In this document: piece after piece, positions 1 through 9,875 of the stretch
Position numbering within the stretch: position 1 is the stretch's first letter
How the letters are laid out: each line of letters starts with the position of its first letter
Assembly: GCF_008119665.1 (NCBI RefSeq)
Contig: NZ_CP043046.1
Span: forward strand, 3,844,001-3,908,000
Source: Pigmentiphaga aceris
GTDB lineage: Bacteria > Pseudomonadota > Gammaproteobacteria > Burkholderiales > Burkholderiaceae_B
Length of the DNA: 64,000 nucleotides
Direction: 5' to 3'
The notes under the pieces: model-generated
What the model saw: the letters and a program-made list of their open reading frames with translations, nothing else
The model's database searches: none
Told to the model about the DNA's origin: nothing
Translations under genes and position numbers: made by a program

Positions 1-214
1 GAAAAAATGCGGGCACCGGCCACGGCCGACCTACATCCACACCACAAGTATTTGCCACGCATCGTGCAAAACGCTGCATCGACATCGCACGCCTGTGGGC
101 GCGTTGCTGTCGAGCATCGACGCCCTTTACCGGCGTCTTGGTGGGGAGATGGGGGCCGGGCGCAACAAAATCAAGCGATTGCATTTCATCCCCAAGAAAA
201 AAGGCAATCCCGTC

Positions 215-460
215 ATGTCTACCGAGCAAAGCAGTGCCGCCAGCAACACCGCCGACCGCGCCAGCGGGATCGTGAAGTGGTTCAACGACGCGAAGGGTTT
301 CGGCTTCATCACCCCCGATGATGGCGGGGATGACCTGTTCGCCCACTTTTCGGCGATCCAGATGAACGGATTCAAGACGCTCAAGGAAGGTCAGAAAGTG
401 GTCTACCAGATCACCCAGGGGCCGAAGGGCAAACAGGCGCTGAACATCACCAGCGACTGA
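215..460 (+). CDS. cold-shock domain protein (CspA family)
   Basis: Small single-stranded nucleic-acid binding protein of 81 residues, expected to act as a cytoplasmic RNA chaperone. The OB-fold motifs are visible: [14 protein letters not shown] (RNP1, residues 21-34) and LFAHFS (RNP2, 41-46). An approximately 17-residue Ser/Ala-rich tail precedes the fold, slightly longer than in the 67-70 residue E. coli Csp proteins. The frame is open further upstream to 95, but the ATG at 215 follows an A/G-rich stretch around 194-204 that can serve as ribosome binding site, and the upstream residues have no Csp character. It appears to be transcribed alone. Which of the csp paralogues it corresponds to cannot be told from the sequence. 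Confidence 0.93.
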   Translation: MSTEQSSAASNTADRASGIVKWFNDAKGFGFITPDDGGDDLFAHFSAIQMNGFKTLKEGQKVVYQITQGPKGKQALNITSD

Positions 461-536
461 TGTACAGCACGAAGGATGCAGGCGCGGAGGCCTTTCTGTC
501 AGGTGATGCTGATACGCTAGCATCTCATCGACTCGG

Positions 537-1139
537 ATGCCGTTGATCATGCTTCGCCTGCGTTTTCCGCTTTTGAATTCAGCTGCTTTGAATTCTTTGC
601 TTTCCCTTACACCCCTTTCCCGTACACCCATCACGCAATCGCCCTGCCCTGCATCGGGCCATTCGCGTACTTCACCCTTGCGTCGTATTGCCCAGACCTG
701 CGCCTTTGCGCTTGGTCTGGCGCTGATGACGCCCGTCGTCCAGGCCCAGCAAACGCTGCCGTCCCAGCCGATGCCTCGTTTGCCCGTGGTCAACCTCACA
801 GCTGGCATGCACGTGATCCACGCAGAACTCGCCGCCCGGCCGGAACACCGGGCACGTGGCCTGATGTTCCGCGAGCAGTTGGGTCCGAATGAAGGGATGT
901 TGTTCATATTCGACGATACGGCTATCCAGTGCATGTGGATGCGCAATACCTTGGTTCCGTTGTCGGTGGCGTTCATTGCCGATGACGGCACCATCGTCAA
1001 TATCGAAGACATGACGCCGAAAAGCGAAGAAAGCCACTGTGGATCGAAGCGCCTGCGCTATGCGCTGGAGATGCAGCAAGGCTGGTTTGCCAAGCGCGGA
1101 CTGAAGGCCGGTACGGTCATTCGGGGCATTCCGAACTGA
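537..1139 (+). CDS. exported DUF192 family protein
   Basis: Member of the DUF192 family, small beta-rich proteins of unknown biochemical role. Diagnostic segments are RGLMFREQLGPNEGMLFIF, MWMRNTLVPLSVAFI and the C-terminal YALEMQQGWF. A hydrophobic stretch ending in PVVQAQQ is a typical Sec signal peptide with cleavage after AQA. About 47 residues before it look like poor coding sequence, so the true start may be the in-frame TTG at 678, which gives a classical signal peptide beginning MRRIAQTC; no clear ribosome binding site supports either start. Protein family is certain, function is not known. Confidence 0.85.
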   Translation: MPLIMLRLRFPLLNSAALNSLLSLTPLSRTPITQSPCPASGHSRTSPLRRIAQTCAFALGLALMTPVVQAQQTLPSQPMPRLPVVNLTAGMHVIHAELAARPEHRARGLMFREQLGPNEGMLFIFDDTAIQCMWMRNTLVPLSVAFIADDGTIVNIEDMTPKSEESHCGSKRLRYALEMQQGWFAKRGLKAGTVIRGIPN

Positions 1140-1199
1140 CGCAGGCAGCTTGCGTGGGCCAGACTGGGTCTGCAGGGCCTGCCCCCTGGCCCATGCCTC

Positions 1200-3725
1200 T
1201 CAAGACGGGGGCAGGCCTCGCACCTGGAAGGGCACGCGATCAAAGCGGCCCGCCTCGTCCAGCACGGTAAGCGCGTGCGCCCCGGCTGAGGAAAACCGCA
1301 GTCGTCGGCTACGGGCGTCCCCTTGCGGGGACGCGGCATCGACATCGGCGCGTGCAATCACTGAATCGCCGCTTCCCACGGTGCCGTCGCTGTTGAGCAC
1401 TTGACCATCAAGCAGCCAGTAGACCGGGCCGCTGGCGTTCAACACTTCCACATTGACGCTCAGCTCACGCGCCCCGGGTACTGGCAACAAGGTCGCGCCG
1501 TCATCCAGCCCGACGATGCGCAAGTTGCCCGCACTACCCGCAGGAACACAGTCGGGATGCCAGGCAGGCAGCTGGCTTGCCGGGCCGACCTGAGATGCCA
1601 GCCAGGGTCGCAAGTGACTGGGCCAATTGGCCTGCTCACGCGGGTTGCCGGCAATGCGACAATCGGGCCGGGTTCGCAAGCCGCTTTGGGGATCGATCCA
1701 CACGGTTTCCAGCAAAGCACCCAACCCCAGACGGTCGGGCAAGGTGGGCGGAATCGCACCGTCCAAGGTCCACGCGGCACGCCGAACCTGGCAATGTTCC
1801 GGTGCCGTGCTGGCGGCGGGCAAGCCAAGCGGCCAGCAGATTTCCGCCTTCCCCACCGCTTCCGGCTGTACGCGGGCTTTAGGCGGCGCAACCGGCAAGG
1901 CGGCCACAATGTCGCGCAACAGCGGCGCGGCGACATTGGCACCGAAGAAACCTGGGTTGGGTGTGCCATCAGGCCGCCCTACCCATACGCCGATGGTCCA
2001 TTGATCGGTGACGCCAATCGCCCACGCATCTCGAAAACCAAAGCTGGTGCCGGTTTTCCACGCAATGCCGCGTTCCGTGCCTTCACGTGCCCGATCCGGT
2101 TGACCACCGCCTTCCAGAATGTCGCGCACAATAAACGCAGCGCCCGGGCTCATCAGCCTGAACTCGTTGCGTGGTGCCCGCGGCGTCATGCGCGGCGTTC
2201 CCGCCAAGCCGTCGTGGGCCAGCGCACGATAGGCCCCGACCAACTCTTCCAGCGTTGTGCCACCCCCGCCCAGAATCAGGCTCAGATTGGGTGTTGCTCC
2301 TTGCGGCATGCGTAGCCGCACCCCTGCCGAGCGCAGCGTGGACGCAAAGTACGCCGGCCCGACGCGATCCAGCACGTCCACGGCGGGCACGTTCAAGGAC
2401 CGCTGCAAGGCCTGCGACACGCTGACCGCACCGGTGAACGAGGCCTGGAAGTTTCCGGGCTGATAACCGCCGAAAGACTGCGGCGCATCGACCAGCAGGC
2501 TTTCCGAATGAATCAAACCCTGGTCAAGCGCCATTGCGTACAGGAAGGGCTTGAGCGTGGACCCGGGCGATCGCACCCCTCGCACCATGTCCACATGGTT
2601 GTAGCGCTTGGCATCGGAAAAATCGGCCGAGCCTGCGTAGGCGCGAACCGCCAGCGAATCGTTTTCCATCACCAGCACCGCCATCGACACCTTGGGCGGC
2701 AGACTGTCCACCCGATCCAGCAGCATGTGCTCAACGACGGACTGGGTTTCCGGATTCAAGGTGGTCTGCACCACGCCTGCACGACGGCGGCCAGGTGAAC
2801 TTTGCTGGCGCATCCGCTCTGCAGCCAGCGGAGCCAGCCACCGGGCGCGCAAGGGTTGCGCAACCACGGTTTCAATGCGGGCGTCGGCTACTTCAGCAGC
2901 GGTCCATATGCCTTGATCGGCCATGCGTTGCAAGACTTTATCGCGCGCGCGCTGGGCCGCTTCGGGTTCGCGGTCGGGCCGCAGCCGGGACGGTGCTTGT
3001 GGCAGTCCCGCCAGCAAGGCCGCGTCGGCCAGGCTCAACTCCGCCGAGGGCTTGCCAAGATAGGCGCGGCTTGCCATCTCGACGCCTTCGACAATGCCGC
3101 CCATGGGCGCATGCGCCAGGTACAGGCCCAGAATTTCATCTTTGGAGTAATGCAGTTCCAGCTGCACCGCGCGCGCCATCTGCCGAAGCTTGTCACTGAC
3201 CTTGCGGCTGCCAGGCTGGCGCAAGACCGGGTCGATCATGCGGGCAACCTGCATGGTCAGCGTGGACCCGCCAGACACGATGCGCCCACTGCGAATCCAC
3301 TGCGATGCCGCACGCAGCATCGCCACCGGATTCACCCCCGGGTGGTAGTAGAACCAGCGATCCTCATAATCCAGCAAGGCTTGCAGATAGTACGGCGACA
3401 CCTTGTCGGGCCGGATCGGATATCGCCAGACGCCATCGCGGCTTGGCCAGGTGCGCAGTGGCAGACCGTCTTCCGCGACCACCACCAAGCCAGCGTCGGC
3501 ACCCCGCGCAGGCAAAGGAAACAGGCGATCAACGATCAGTACACCGACCGTCAAAGCAAGCAGTGCGCATCCGCTGCGCACTGCCCATTTCTTCCATCGG
3601 GACCGAGGGGTTTTGTTCAGCCCGGGATTGGGCGATGGGGATGAAGACACAACAGGATCAGACACCAGGCCCGGTCGAGGAGCCGGGCCTGAACCCGGTT
3701 CCTCTTCTTGACCAGGCTTGGACAT
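1200..3725 (-). CDS. pbpC: penicillin-binding protein 1C, bifunctional peptidoglycan glycosyltransferase/transpeptidase
   Basis: Class A penicillin-binding protein of 841 residues anchored by one membrane segment (about 48-68). The GT51 domain carries the catalytic Glu121 in EDRWFYYHPG and the SGGSTLTMQVAR motif (151-162). The transpeptidase domain shows S389-T-L-K392 (SxxK), SLN 443-445 and KTG 557-559. The C-terminal 150-200 residues correspond to the BiPBP_C domain typical of PbpC rather than PBP1a/1b. The start codon lies one base after the stop of the alpha-2-macroglobulin gene, so the two are co-transcribed and probably translationally coupled. Pairing of pbpC with a bacterial alpha-2-macroglobulin is a known arrangement, interpreted as cell-wall repair linked to protease defence. 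Confidence 0.96.
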   Translation of the reverse strand: MSKPGQEEEPGSGPAPRPGLVSDPVVSSSPSPNPGLNKTPRSRWKKWAVRSGCALLALTVGVLIVDRLFPLPARGADAGLVVVAEDGLPLRTWPSRDGVWRYPIRPDKVSPYYLQALLDYEDRWFYYHPGVNPVAMLRAASQWIRSGRIVSGGSTLTMQVARMIDPVLRQPGSRKVSDKLRQMARAVQLELHYSKDEILGLYLAHAPMGGIVEGVEMASRAYLGKPSAELSLADAALLAGLPQAPSRLRPDREPEAAQRARDKVLQRMADQGIWTAAEVADARIETVVAQPLRARWLAPLAAERMRQQSSPGRRRAGVVQTTLNPETQSVVEHMLLDRVDSLPPKVSMAVLVMENDSLAVRAYAGSADFSDAKRYNHVDMVRGVRSPGSTLKPFLYAMALDQGLIHSESLLVDAPQSFGGYQPGNFQASFTGAVSVSQALQRSLNVPAVDVLDRVGPAYFASTLRSAGVRLRMPQGATPNLSLILGGGGTTLEELVGAYRALAHDGLAGTPRMTPRAPRNEFRLMSPGAAFIVRDILEGGGQPDRAREGTERGIAWKTGTSFGFRDAWAIGVTDQWTIGVWVGRPDGTPNPGFFGANVAAPLLRDIVAALPVAPPKARVQPEAVGKAEICWPLGLPAASTAPEHCQVRRAAWTLDGAIPPTLPDRLGLGALLETVWIDPQSGLRTRPDCRIAGNPREQANWPSHLRPWLASQVGPASQLPAWHPDCVPAGSAGNLRIVGLDDGATLLPVPGARELSVNVEVLNASGPVYWLLDGQVLNSDGTVGSGDSVIARADVDAASPQGDARSRRLRFSSAGAHALTVLDEAGRFDRVPFQVRGLPPS

Positions 3726-3726
3726 G

Positions 3727-6700
3727 TCACCGGGTCCGCGCCGCGCGCGGATCGGTCACGACGACATCTGCCGACGTAGCACCGCTGGCACGGATGTCAG
3801 GGCGATACATGTCTTCGATCACCGGTGCCGGTACGCGATAGCGACCCGGCGTCACCACACGCACGGTGTAGAACAAGGTGTTCTTGCCGTTGGCACGAAT
3901 TGCCGCCACAAATCGATCGTCGCGGTATTCGGTGTGGCGGATCGCTCCGTCGGTCATGGCCGCGGCGACAACCTTGCCGTCGATGGTCCAGTCCTGACCG
4001 CCGCTTGCCACCAGCAGGTTCATGTTCTCCACTTCCATGCCGGCCGGCACGCGGTCCACCACCAGCGCGTCTTCGATACGACGACGGCTGTTGGTTTCCA
4101 GGCGCACCACCATCGTGTCACCGGTGTTCAGGGCACCACCCGTCCAGCGGCGGCCATCCTTGTAGAACCAGGTGCGCGTGATCGACAGCCCTTCGCTTTG
4201 CGTGGTGTCGGGTTGCGTCGGGAAGCCCTGCACATCAGCCTCGATGTACATGGCCTTGTCGCTCAGGTTGGTCAAGCCGGCCTGATTGATCATTTCGGCC
4301 GACACGCTGCGCATCTCGGTGGTGCGCGAGGTGACCGTCTCGCTGCGACCGCCCTGGTCCCAGCGCGCCTGCCACTCACCACCGCCCGCACCCATGGCAC
4401 GTGCCGCGCGGAACACCGAGATCTGTTCCTGAGTGGACAGATAACGACGACCAGCCAGACGTTGCGCGATGTCGTTTAGCAGCAGTTCACGACGCGGATG
4501 ATCGATCTTGGCTTCAGACAGCAAAGCATAGGTCATGGACAGGTCACGCACCGCGCTGCCGTAGTCACCCAGCCACTCGTTGCCCTCACCACCGTATGGG
4601 CGCTTCATGCCCTCGTCCAGCATCTTGTCGGCACGGGCCGCATCACCCATGGCACGCAAGGCCAGCGACAAGTGGATCAGGGGCAGCGGCGACATGGCGC
4701 GGTCGGCATAACGATCTGCCAACACACGCAAGGTCGACAGCGGAGCCTGATTGTCACGGGCCAGCACGAAGGAGGCATAGGCCAGGTCAGCAAAACGACG
4801 ATGGCTGTTGCGCAGCAATTCCAGATCGCGGGATGCGTAGCGACCGTTGCTGTCGCGGGTCATCCTCGGCAGCGTCGGGAAGTAGTTGGGTGCCGATTGC
4901 AACTGCGACAGCAACCAGGTCTGGGTCTGCTTGCCCATCGACTCGGGCACGGCGAAGCCTTCCTTGCGGGCATCCTGCAGGAAGCTCAGCACATACGAAG
5001 ACAGCCAGGCATCCGGTGCACCGTCGCCCCACAACGTGAAGCCGCCCGTGCTCTTCTGCGTACCGGCCAAGCGAGCCACGGCGGCCGCGACGCGCTGCGC
5101 ACGCACTTCGCGAGACTGCGGTGCCAGGCCCCATGCCTTGGCTTGATCGGGCTCAATCAACACGAAGGGATACGCCGCACTCAGCGTCTGCTCGGTGCAT
5201 CCGTACGGATAGTCGAGCAGGCCTTGCACCAGGCGCGAGATGTTGAACGGCGGTTGGTTGGACATGGTGATCGACACCGATGCGCCATCCGGGTACAGCC
5301 CCGTCACCCACGCCGGATCAGGTTGCCACGTAGCTCCAGGTGCAACGCGCACGCGATAGCCCGCACGCACGGCCGGCCACACCGGCTGCACTTGCAAGGC
5401 CGAGGTACGAACGATGTCGATCGGCTCAGGACCGCCGCGGCCAGTGACCTTCAGTTGCAACACGCCTAGACCAACCGGCCCGCTTGCTTCGACTTCGAAG
5501 TGCACGGTATTGCGTTGCTTGTCGGTCAGGCGAACGCTGCGCGCGCCGTCCACGATGCGCACAGGTGCGGCACCATCAAGCGTTACGCTGACGTTCTGCG
5601 TGGCACCGCTCAGGTTGGTCAGGTCGAGCGCGATCATGGCGCGGTCACCCGGGCTGATGAAACGCGGTGTCGACAGTTCGGCCACGATCGGCGCAGCCAC
5701 CACCATTTCAGCCTCGGCGTTGCCGAATCGGTTTTCGGTGAAAGCCACTGCCATCAGACGCAAGGTGCCATTGAAGTCAGGGATGTCGAGCGGGATCTGC
5801 GCACGGCCTGCTTCGTCCAGTTGCACCACGCCGCTGAACAGGTCGACCAGCTTGACCTTGGCGGGCATGTTGCGGCTGTCTGCGCGGTCGGCGTCACCGC
5901 CCCAGCGCGGCTGCAACATGGTGCCGTCCATCTTCTCGATCAGCTTGCCGTACAGGTCCAGCATGTCCGGCGCGTAACGCTGCTTGCCGAAGAAGAAGTT
6001 GAAGGGATCGGGCGTCTTGTATTGCGTGATGCCCAGAATGCCGACATCAACCGCCGACAAGGTCACGTGGGCCTTGGTCCCGGCGGGCACGCCTTCCACC
6101 TGCACACCTACCGTCTGCTTGCGTTCCGGGCGGATCTTGGCAGGGGCTTCGAGCTTGACCTTCAGACCACGGTCACTGCGTGCAAGCGGCAGGTGCAGCA
6201 AGCCGACAGCACGTGCGGGCGTCACACCATTGCCCTGGCTACCAGGGCGGAACACCGCCACCGATACATACAGGTCGTGGCGATTCCAGTCCTTGCCGAA
6301 CGGAATCTCGATCTGCGTGCCAGTGGCCTTGACCGTCTCACGACCGGTCCACAACAGGCCCTGACCTTCGACCGTGATCAGCGCTTCGCCATCATGCGGC
6401 GGGGTGATGGTCAGCTTGACCGGTTCACCTTGCTTGAGCGGCGACTGTTCGATCTTCAACTGCACGCGGTCCGGGCGATTGCCCATGGCCTCGGCGTCCT
6501 GGGCATCCCAGCCGGCGTAGAAGCGGTAGCGCATGGTCTGACCATGTTCTGGGTCAGTCACTTCCAGACGATAACGGCCCCAGCGAACCGGCAAGCCGAT
6601 GCGCGCACGCTCGGTCAGGTTCAGCGTGGCGGTTTCCGTCAGTTCTTCGGTTTCGGTGTAGCCGCTGTGCCAGCCACGGTTGTCGTCATAGCGCCAGTAG

Positions 6701-8886
6701 TACTGACGGTCTTCGCGATACAAACGCATCTTGGCCTCGGCCAAGGGCTGCACCTTGCCTTCCGTATTGACACGGATGAATTCGAATTGCGCCAGGCTGC
6801 CTTCGCCGGTGACGTTGCCGCTGAATTGCGGACGCACGGCGATCAGCGCGGGGGCCGGCCAGACATCACGTTCAATCGAACGCACTACCGGGCGACCGCC
6901 GGATTCAAGCAGGCTCAGGCTGGCTTTGACACGCATTGGCGAATGGACGTTTTCCAGTTCGACCGGCAGCGTGAATTCAGCTGCGCCCTGATCGTCCAGT
7001 TCCATTTCCGGCAGGTCGGCGATCTGCTTGCTTGTGTCATCGGCCACGTCACCGAAGATGAAGCCGGGCCATTGTTGCGGCAAGGCAAGCGGCTTGCGTG
7101 CGATCAGACGCGTACCCAGCAGGCGGTTGCCCGCAGCCGGTGCACCGTACAGATAGTCACCCTGAACCGTGACCTCGATGTCTTCGCCAATCTGAACGAT
7201 CGGCGGGCCGGCATCCAGCGTGAGCTTCATGCGTTCGGGCAGGAACTCTTCCACCTGGAAGGTCCAGCTGGCATCGGCTTGGCGCGCACCCGGATCGACA
7301 CGCAACTCCAGTGTCCAAGTACCGGTCTGGCCATCGGCAGGCACAGCCAGAGTCTGGCGCAGATAACCAGCAGGATCGACACCTGCGGGCCAGGTCGAGG
7401 TGCTGACCGTGCGTCCGTCCGGACGCTTCAAGGTTGCCGACAAGGGGCTGGGCGGCAGCGGTTCGCCATCGGGACCACGCACCAGCACCGATACGTCGAT
7501 GCGTTCGCCCGGGCGATACAGATCGCGGCCGGCGTAGACGAACAGGCGATTGCTGCGCGCAGGCAGACCACCGATGTCGAACTCGGACAAATCAAGCGCC
7601 GGGTTATGCAGCGCAATGACCGAGATTTCCTTGCCACGCTGCGTCAGCAGCAAGCGAGCGCTGTCCAGCGCGCCGGTGAAGGTGGCGTGACCCAGGCTGT
7701 CGGCGGTGGCCTTGGCAATCGGCTTGGCATTGCCATCCAGCAGGCGCATGTCCAGACCTGAAATGGCCTTGCCCGTCTTCAAGGAACTGGCGAATGCATC
7801 GATGCGACCGTCATAACGGCGTGCATGCAGACCGATGTCAGTCACGTAGAAATAGCTGACCTGATATTCCTCGCGGAAACGGCCTGGCTGATTCATCACG
7901 GCGACGTAGATGCCCGGTTGCTGCAAGGCTTCGAGCTTTTCCACCGGCAGGAAGCTGACACGGCGGCGATTCGGCGTCTGTTCGGTCTGATAGCGGCCAA
8001 TGTGCACGCTGGTCGACATATCTTTCAGGCGATCCAGCGCCCAGTTGCTGGACGTGCCTTGCAAGGCCTTGCCCGAGCTGCCGTATTCGTAGCCATACTC
8101 GTAGTCGTCTTCGCTCTGCTCTTCTTCCTCTTCGTTGCGCTTGGTGGCGGGCTTCACACCCAGCACTTTTTCGAAGAATTCGGGCATGTGCGCTTCGTCA
8201 ATGCGCAGGAACTGCACGTCGACTTCAGGCACGTTCACCGTGACGATGGGCAAGCCGCCATTTTGCGCCGCTGGCAGCACCACGCCCTTGCTGGCGAAAT
8301 AGAAGCTTGCCGGCATGGCTTCACTTGCCATCTCGCAGTGGGCGATGGCGTCGAGCGCGTCACCTTCACGCGGCTTCAGGCCAGCGTCGATGGTGACGGC
8401 ATAACGTCGTTGCGGCGTGGCAAACGGGAAATACACCACGCGCGGATTGTCGCCAACGACCCAGTTGCCGTTGCGTGCGGTGCCGCCGGTGGCGGGACCG
8501 GGCTGGGGCAAACCTTGGCTGGACGCATCGGGCTTGGCTTCACCCAGCTCAGAAACGCGCATGACCTTGTCGAGCGACTGACGCGTATCGATGGGTTGCG
8601 AGAAGGTCACCGCCAGCGCAGGCGAATTATCGAACAGACGCGCCTGGCAACTGAGGACGGCAAACTTTTCCTTGCCCCCCGCGACAGTCCCGACCGAGGA
8701 CGGCGCACTGGGAGCCGGCGTGGCTGCTGGCGGAGCTGCTGGCGTGTTGGTCGGCGTCGGCGCAGCTACTGGCGCTGCGCCTTGCTCCCCCCTTCCTTTG
8801 AACCACACGATTCCGGCGATGACTGCGGCAACGATTGCCAGCAGTACGACAAGCATGATGCGTTTGGGAGCGGGGGTGGCTGCCAT
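3727..8886 (-). CDS. yfhM: bacterial alpha-2-macroglobulin (YfhM/ECAM-like)
   Basis: Large periplasmic protease-trap homologue, about 1719 residues. The thioester motif YGCTEQ is intact with Cys at residue 1230 (codon 5197-5199), so covalent trapping of attacking proteases is plausible. The N terminus has an uncleaved-looking membrane segment (about residues 10-28) instead of the lipobox of E. coli YfhM, so this copy is probably anchored in the inner membrane. Multiple macroglobulin beta domains precede the thioester domain; an acidic, Tyr/Gly-rich insert (EEEEEQSEDDYEYGYEYG) lies near residues 250-270. The ATG at 8886 is chosen because GGAAG stands about 10 bases upstream; the frame is open to 8916. 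First gene of an operon with pbpC. Confidence 0.95.
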   Translation of the reverse strand: MAATPAPKRIMLVVLLAIVAAVIAGIVWFKGRGEQGAAPVAAPTPTNTPAAPPAATPAPSAPSSVGTVAGGKEKFAVLSCQARLFDNSPALAVTFSQPIDTRQSLDKVMRVSELGEAKPDASSQGLPQPGPATGGTARNGNWVVGDNPRVVYFPFATPQRRYAVTIDAGLKPREGDALDAIAHCEMASEAMPASFYFASKGVVLPAAQNGGLPIVTVNVPEVDVQFLRIDEAHMPEFFEKVLGVKPATKRNEEEEEQSEDDYEYGYEYGSSGKALQGTSSNWALDRLKDMSTSVHIGRYQTEQTPNRRRVSFLPVEKLEALQQPGIYVAVMNQPGRFREEYQVSYFYVTDIGLHARRYDGRIDAFASSLKTGKAISGLDMRLLDGNAKPIAKATADSLGHATFTGALDSARLLLTQRGKEISVIALHNPALDLSEFDIGGLPARSNRLFVYAGRDLYRPGERIDVSVLVRGPDGEPLPPSPLSATLKRPDGRTVSTSTWPAGVDPAGYLRQTLAVPADGQTGTWTLELRVDPGARQADASWTFQVEEFLPERMKLTLDAGPPIVQIGEDIEVTVQGDYLYGAPAAGNRLLGTRLIARKPLALPQQWPGFIFGDVADDTSKQIADLPEMELDDQGAAEFTLPVELENVHSPMRVKASLSLLESGGRPVVRSIERDVWPAPALIAVRPQFSGNVTGEGSLAQFEFIRVNTEGKVQPLAEAKMRLYREDRQYYWRYDDNRGWHSGYTETEELTETATLNLTERARIGLPVRWGRYRLEVTDPEHGQTMRYRFYAGWDAQDAEAMGNRPDRVQLKIEQSPLKQGEPVKLTITPPHDGEALITVEGQGLLWTGRETVKATGTQIEIPFGKDWNRHDLYVSVAVFRPGSQGNGVTPARAVGLLHLPLARSDRGLKVKLEAPAKIRPERKQTVGVQVEGVPAGTKAHVTLSAVDVGILGITQYKTPDPFNFFFGKQRYAPDMLDLYGKLIEKMDGTMLQPRWGGDADRADSRNMPAKVKLVDLFSGVVQLDEAGRAQIPLDIPDFNGTLRLMAVAFTENRFGNAEAEMVVAAPIVAELSTPRFISPGDRAMIALDLTNLSGATQNVSVTLDGAAPVRIVDGARSVRLTDKQRNTVHFEVEASGPVGLGVLQLKVTGRGGPEPIDIVRTSALQVQPVWPAVRAGYRVRVAPGATWQPDPAWVTGLYPDGASVSITMSNQPPFNISRLVQGLLDYPYGCTEQTLSAAYPFVLIEPDQAKAWGLAPQSREVRAQRVAAAVARLAGTQKSTGGFTLWGDGAPDAWLSSYVLSFLQDARKEGFAVPESMGKQTQTWLLSQLQSAPNYFPTLPRMTRDSNGRYASRDLELLRNSHRRFADLAYASFVLARDNQAPLSTLRVLADRYADRAMSPLPLIHLSLALRAMGDAARADKMLDEGMKRPYGGEGNEWLGDYGSAVRDLSMTYALLSEAKIDHPRRELLLNDIAQRLAGRRYLSTQEQISVFRAARAMGAGGGEWQARWDQGGRSETVTSRTTEMRSVSAEMINQAGLTNLSDKAMYIEADVQGFPTQPDTTQSEGLSITRTWFYKDGRRWTGGALNTGDTMVVRLETNSRRRIEDALVVDRVPAGMEVENMNLLVASGGQDWTIDGKVVAAAMTDGAIRHTEYRDDRFVAAIRANGKNTLFYTVRVVTPGRYRVPAPVIEDMYRPDIRASGATSADVVVTDPRAARTR

Positions 8887-8998
8887 ATAGCTGATCTTCC
8901 GATGGGTGCGACGCACTGAGGGCGTCCGGGCGACCCAGATGATACGGAAGAAGTTCCCTGCTCGACAGGAAGGCGATGCAACCGAGCGTGACCATCAT

Positions 8999-9039
8999 GA
9001 AAAACGGGTGAATGCCCGCGCCTGCGGCATCCACCCGTT
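8999..9039 (-). terminator. rho-independent terminator of the superoxide dismutase gene
   Basis: Read on the minus strand, ACGGGTG-G-ATGCC pairs with GGCAT-T-CACCCGT (one G-T pair in the stem) around a short loop and is followed by TTTTT. It lies about 100 bases downstream of the dismutase stop codon. Confidence 0.75.
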
Positions 9040-9136
9040 CAAGAAATACGAGCAATAAAGCGGTATTTCAGGCACTCGATAAACATCGATTGCCATTGGC
9101 CTGCGCGGTCAAACGCGGCCTGATCATCCGAATAGC

Positions 9137-9754
<618 letters not shown>

Positions 9755-9875
9755 GGTTGGCTCCTCTGTCAAAGTGGACCGTCGGGTAGACAGCATGTCG
9801 CGCCACAGCCTGCGGGCGCAAACATGAGAATTTGGGGGGCAAGTGCGTCAAACGAGTGACATCAGACAAGCAGCA

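Noticed and set aside
5500..7761. 753-codon open frame antisense to the alpha-2-macroglobulin gene
   Set aside because: Shadow of a well-supported gene; no start signal and no recognisable domain.
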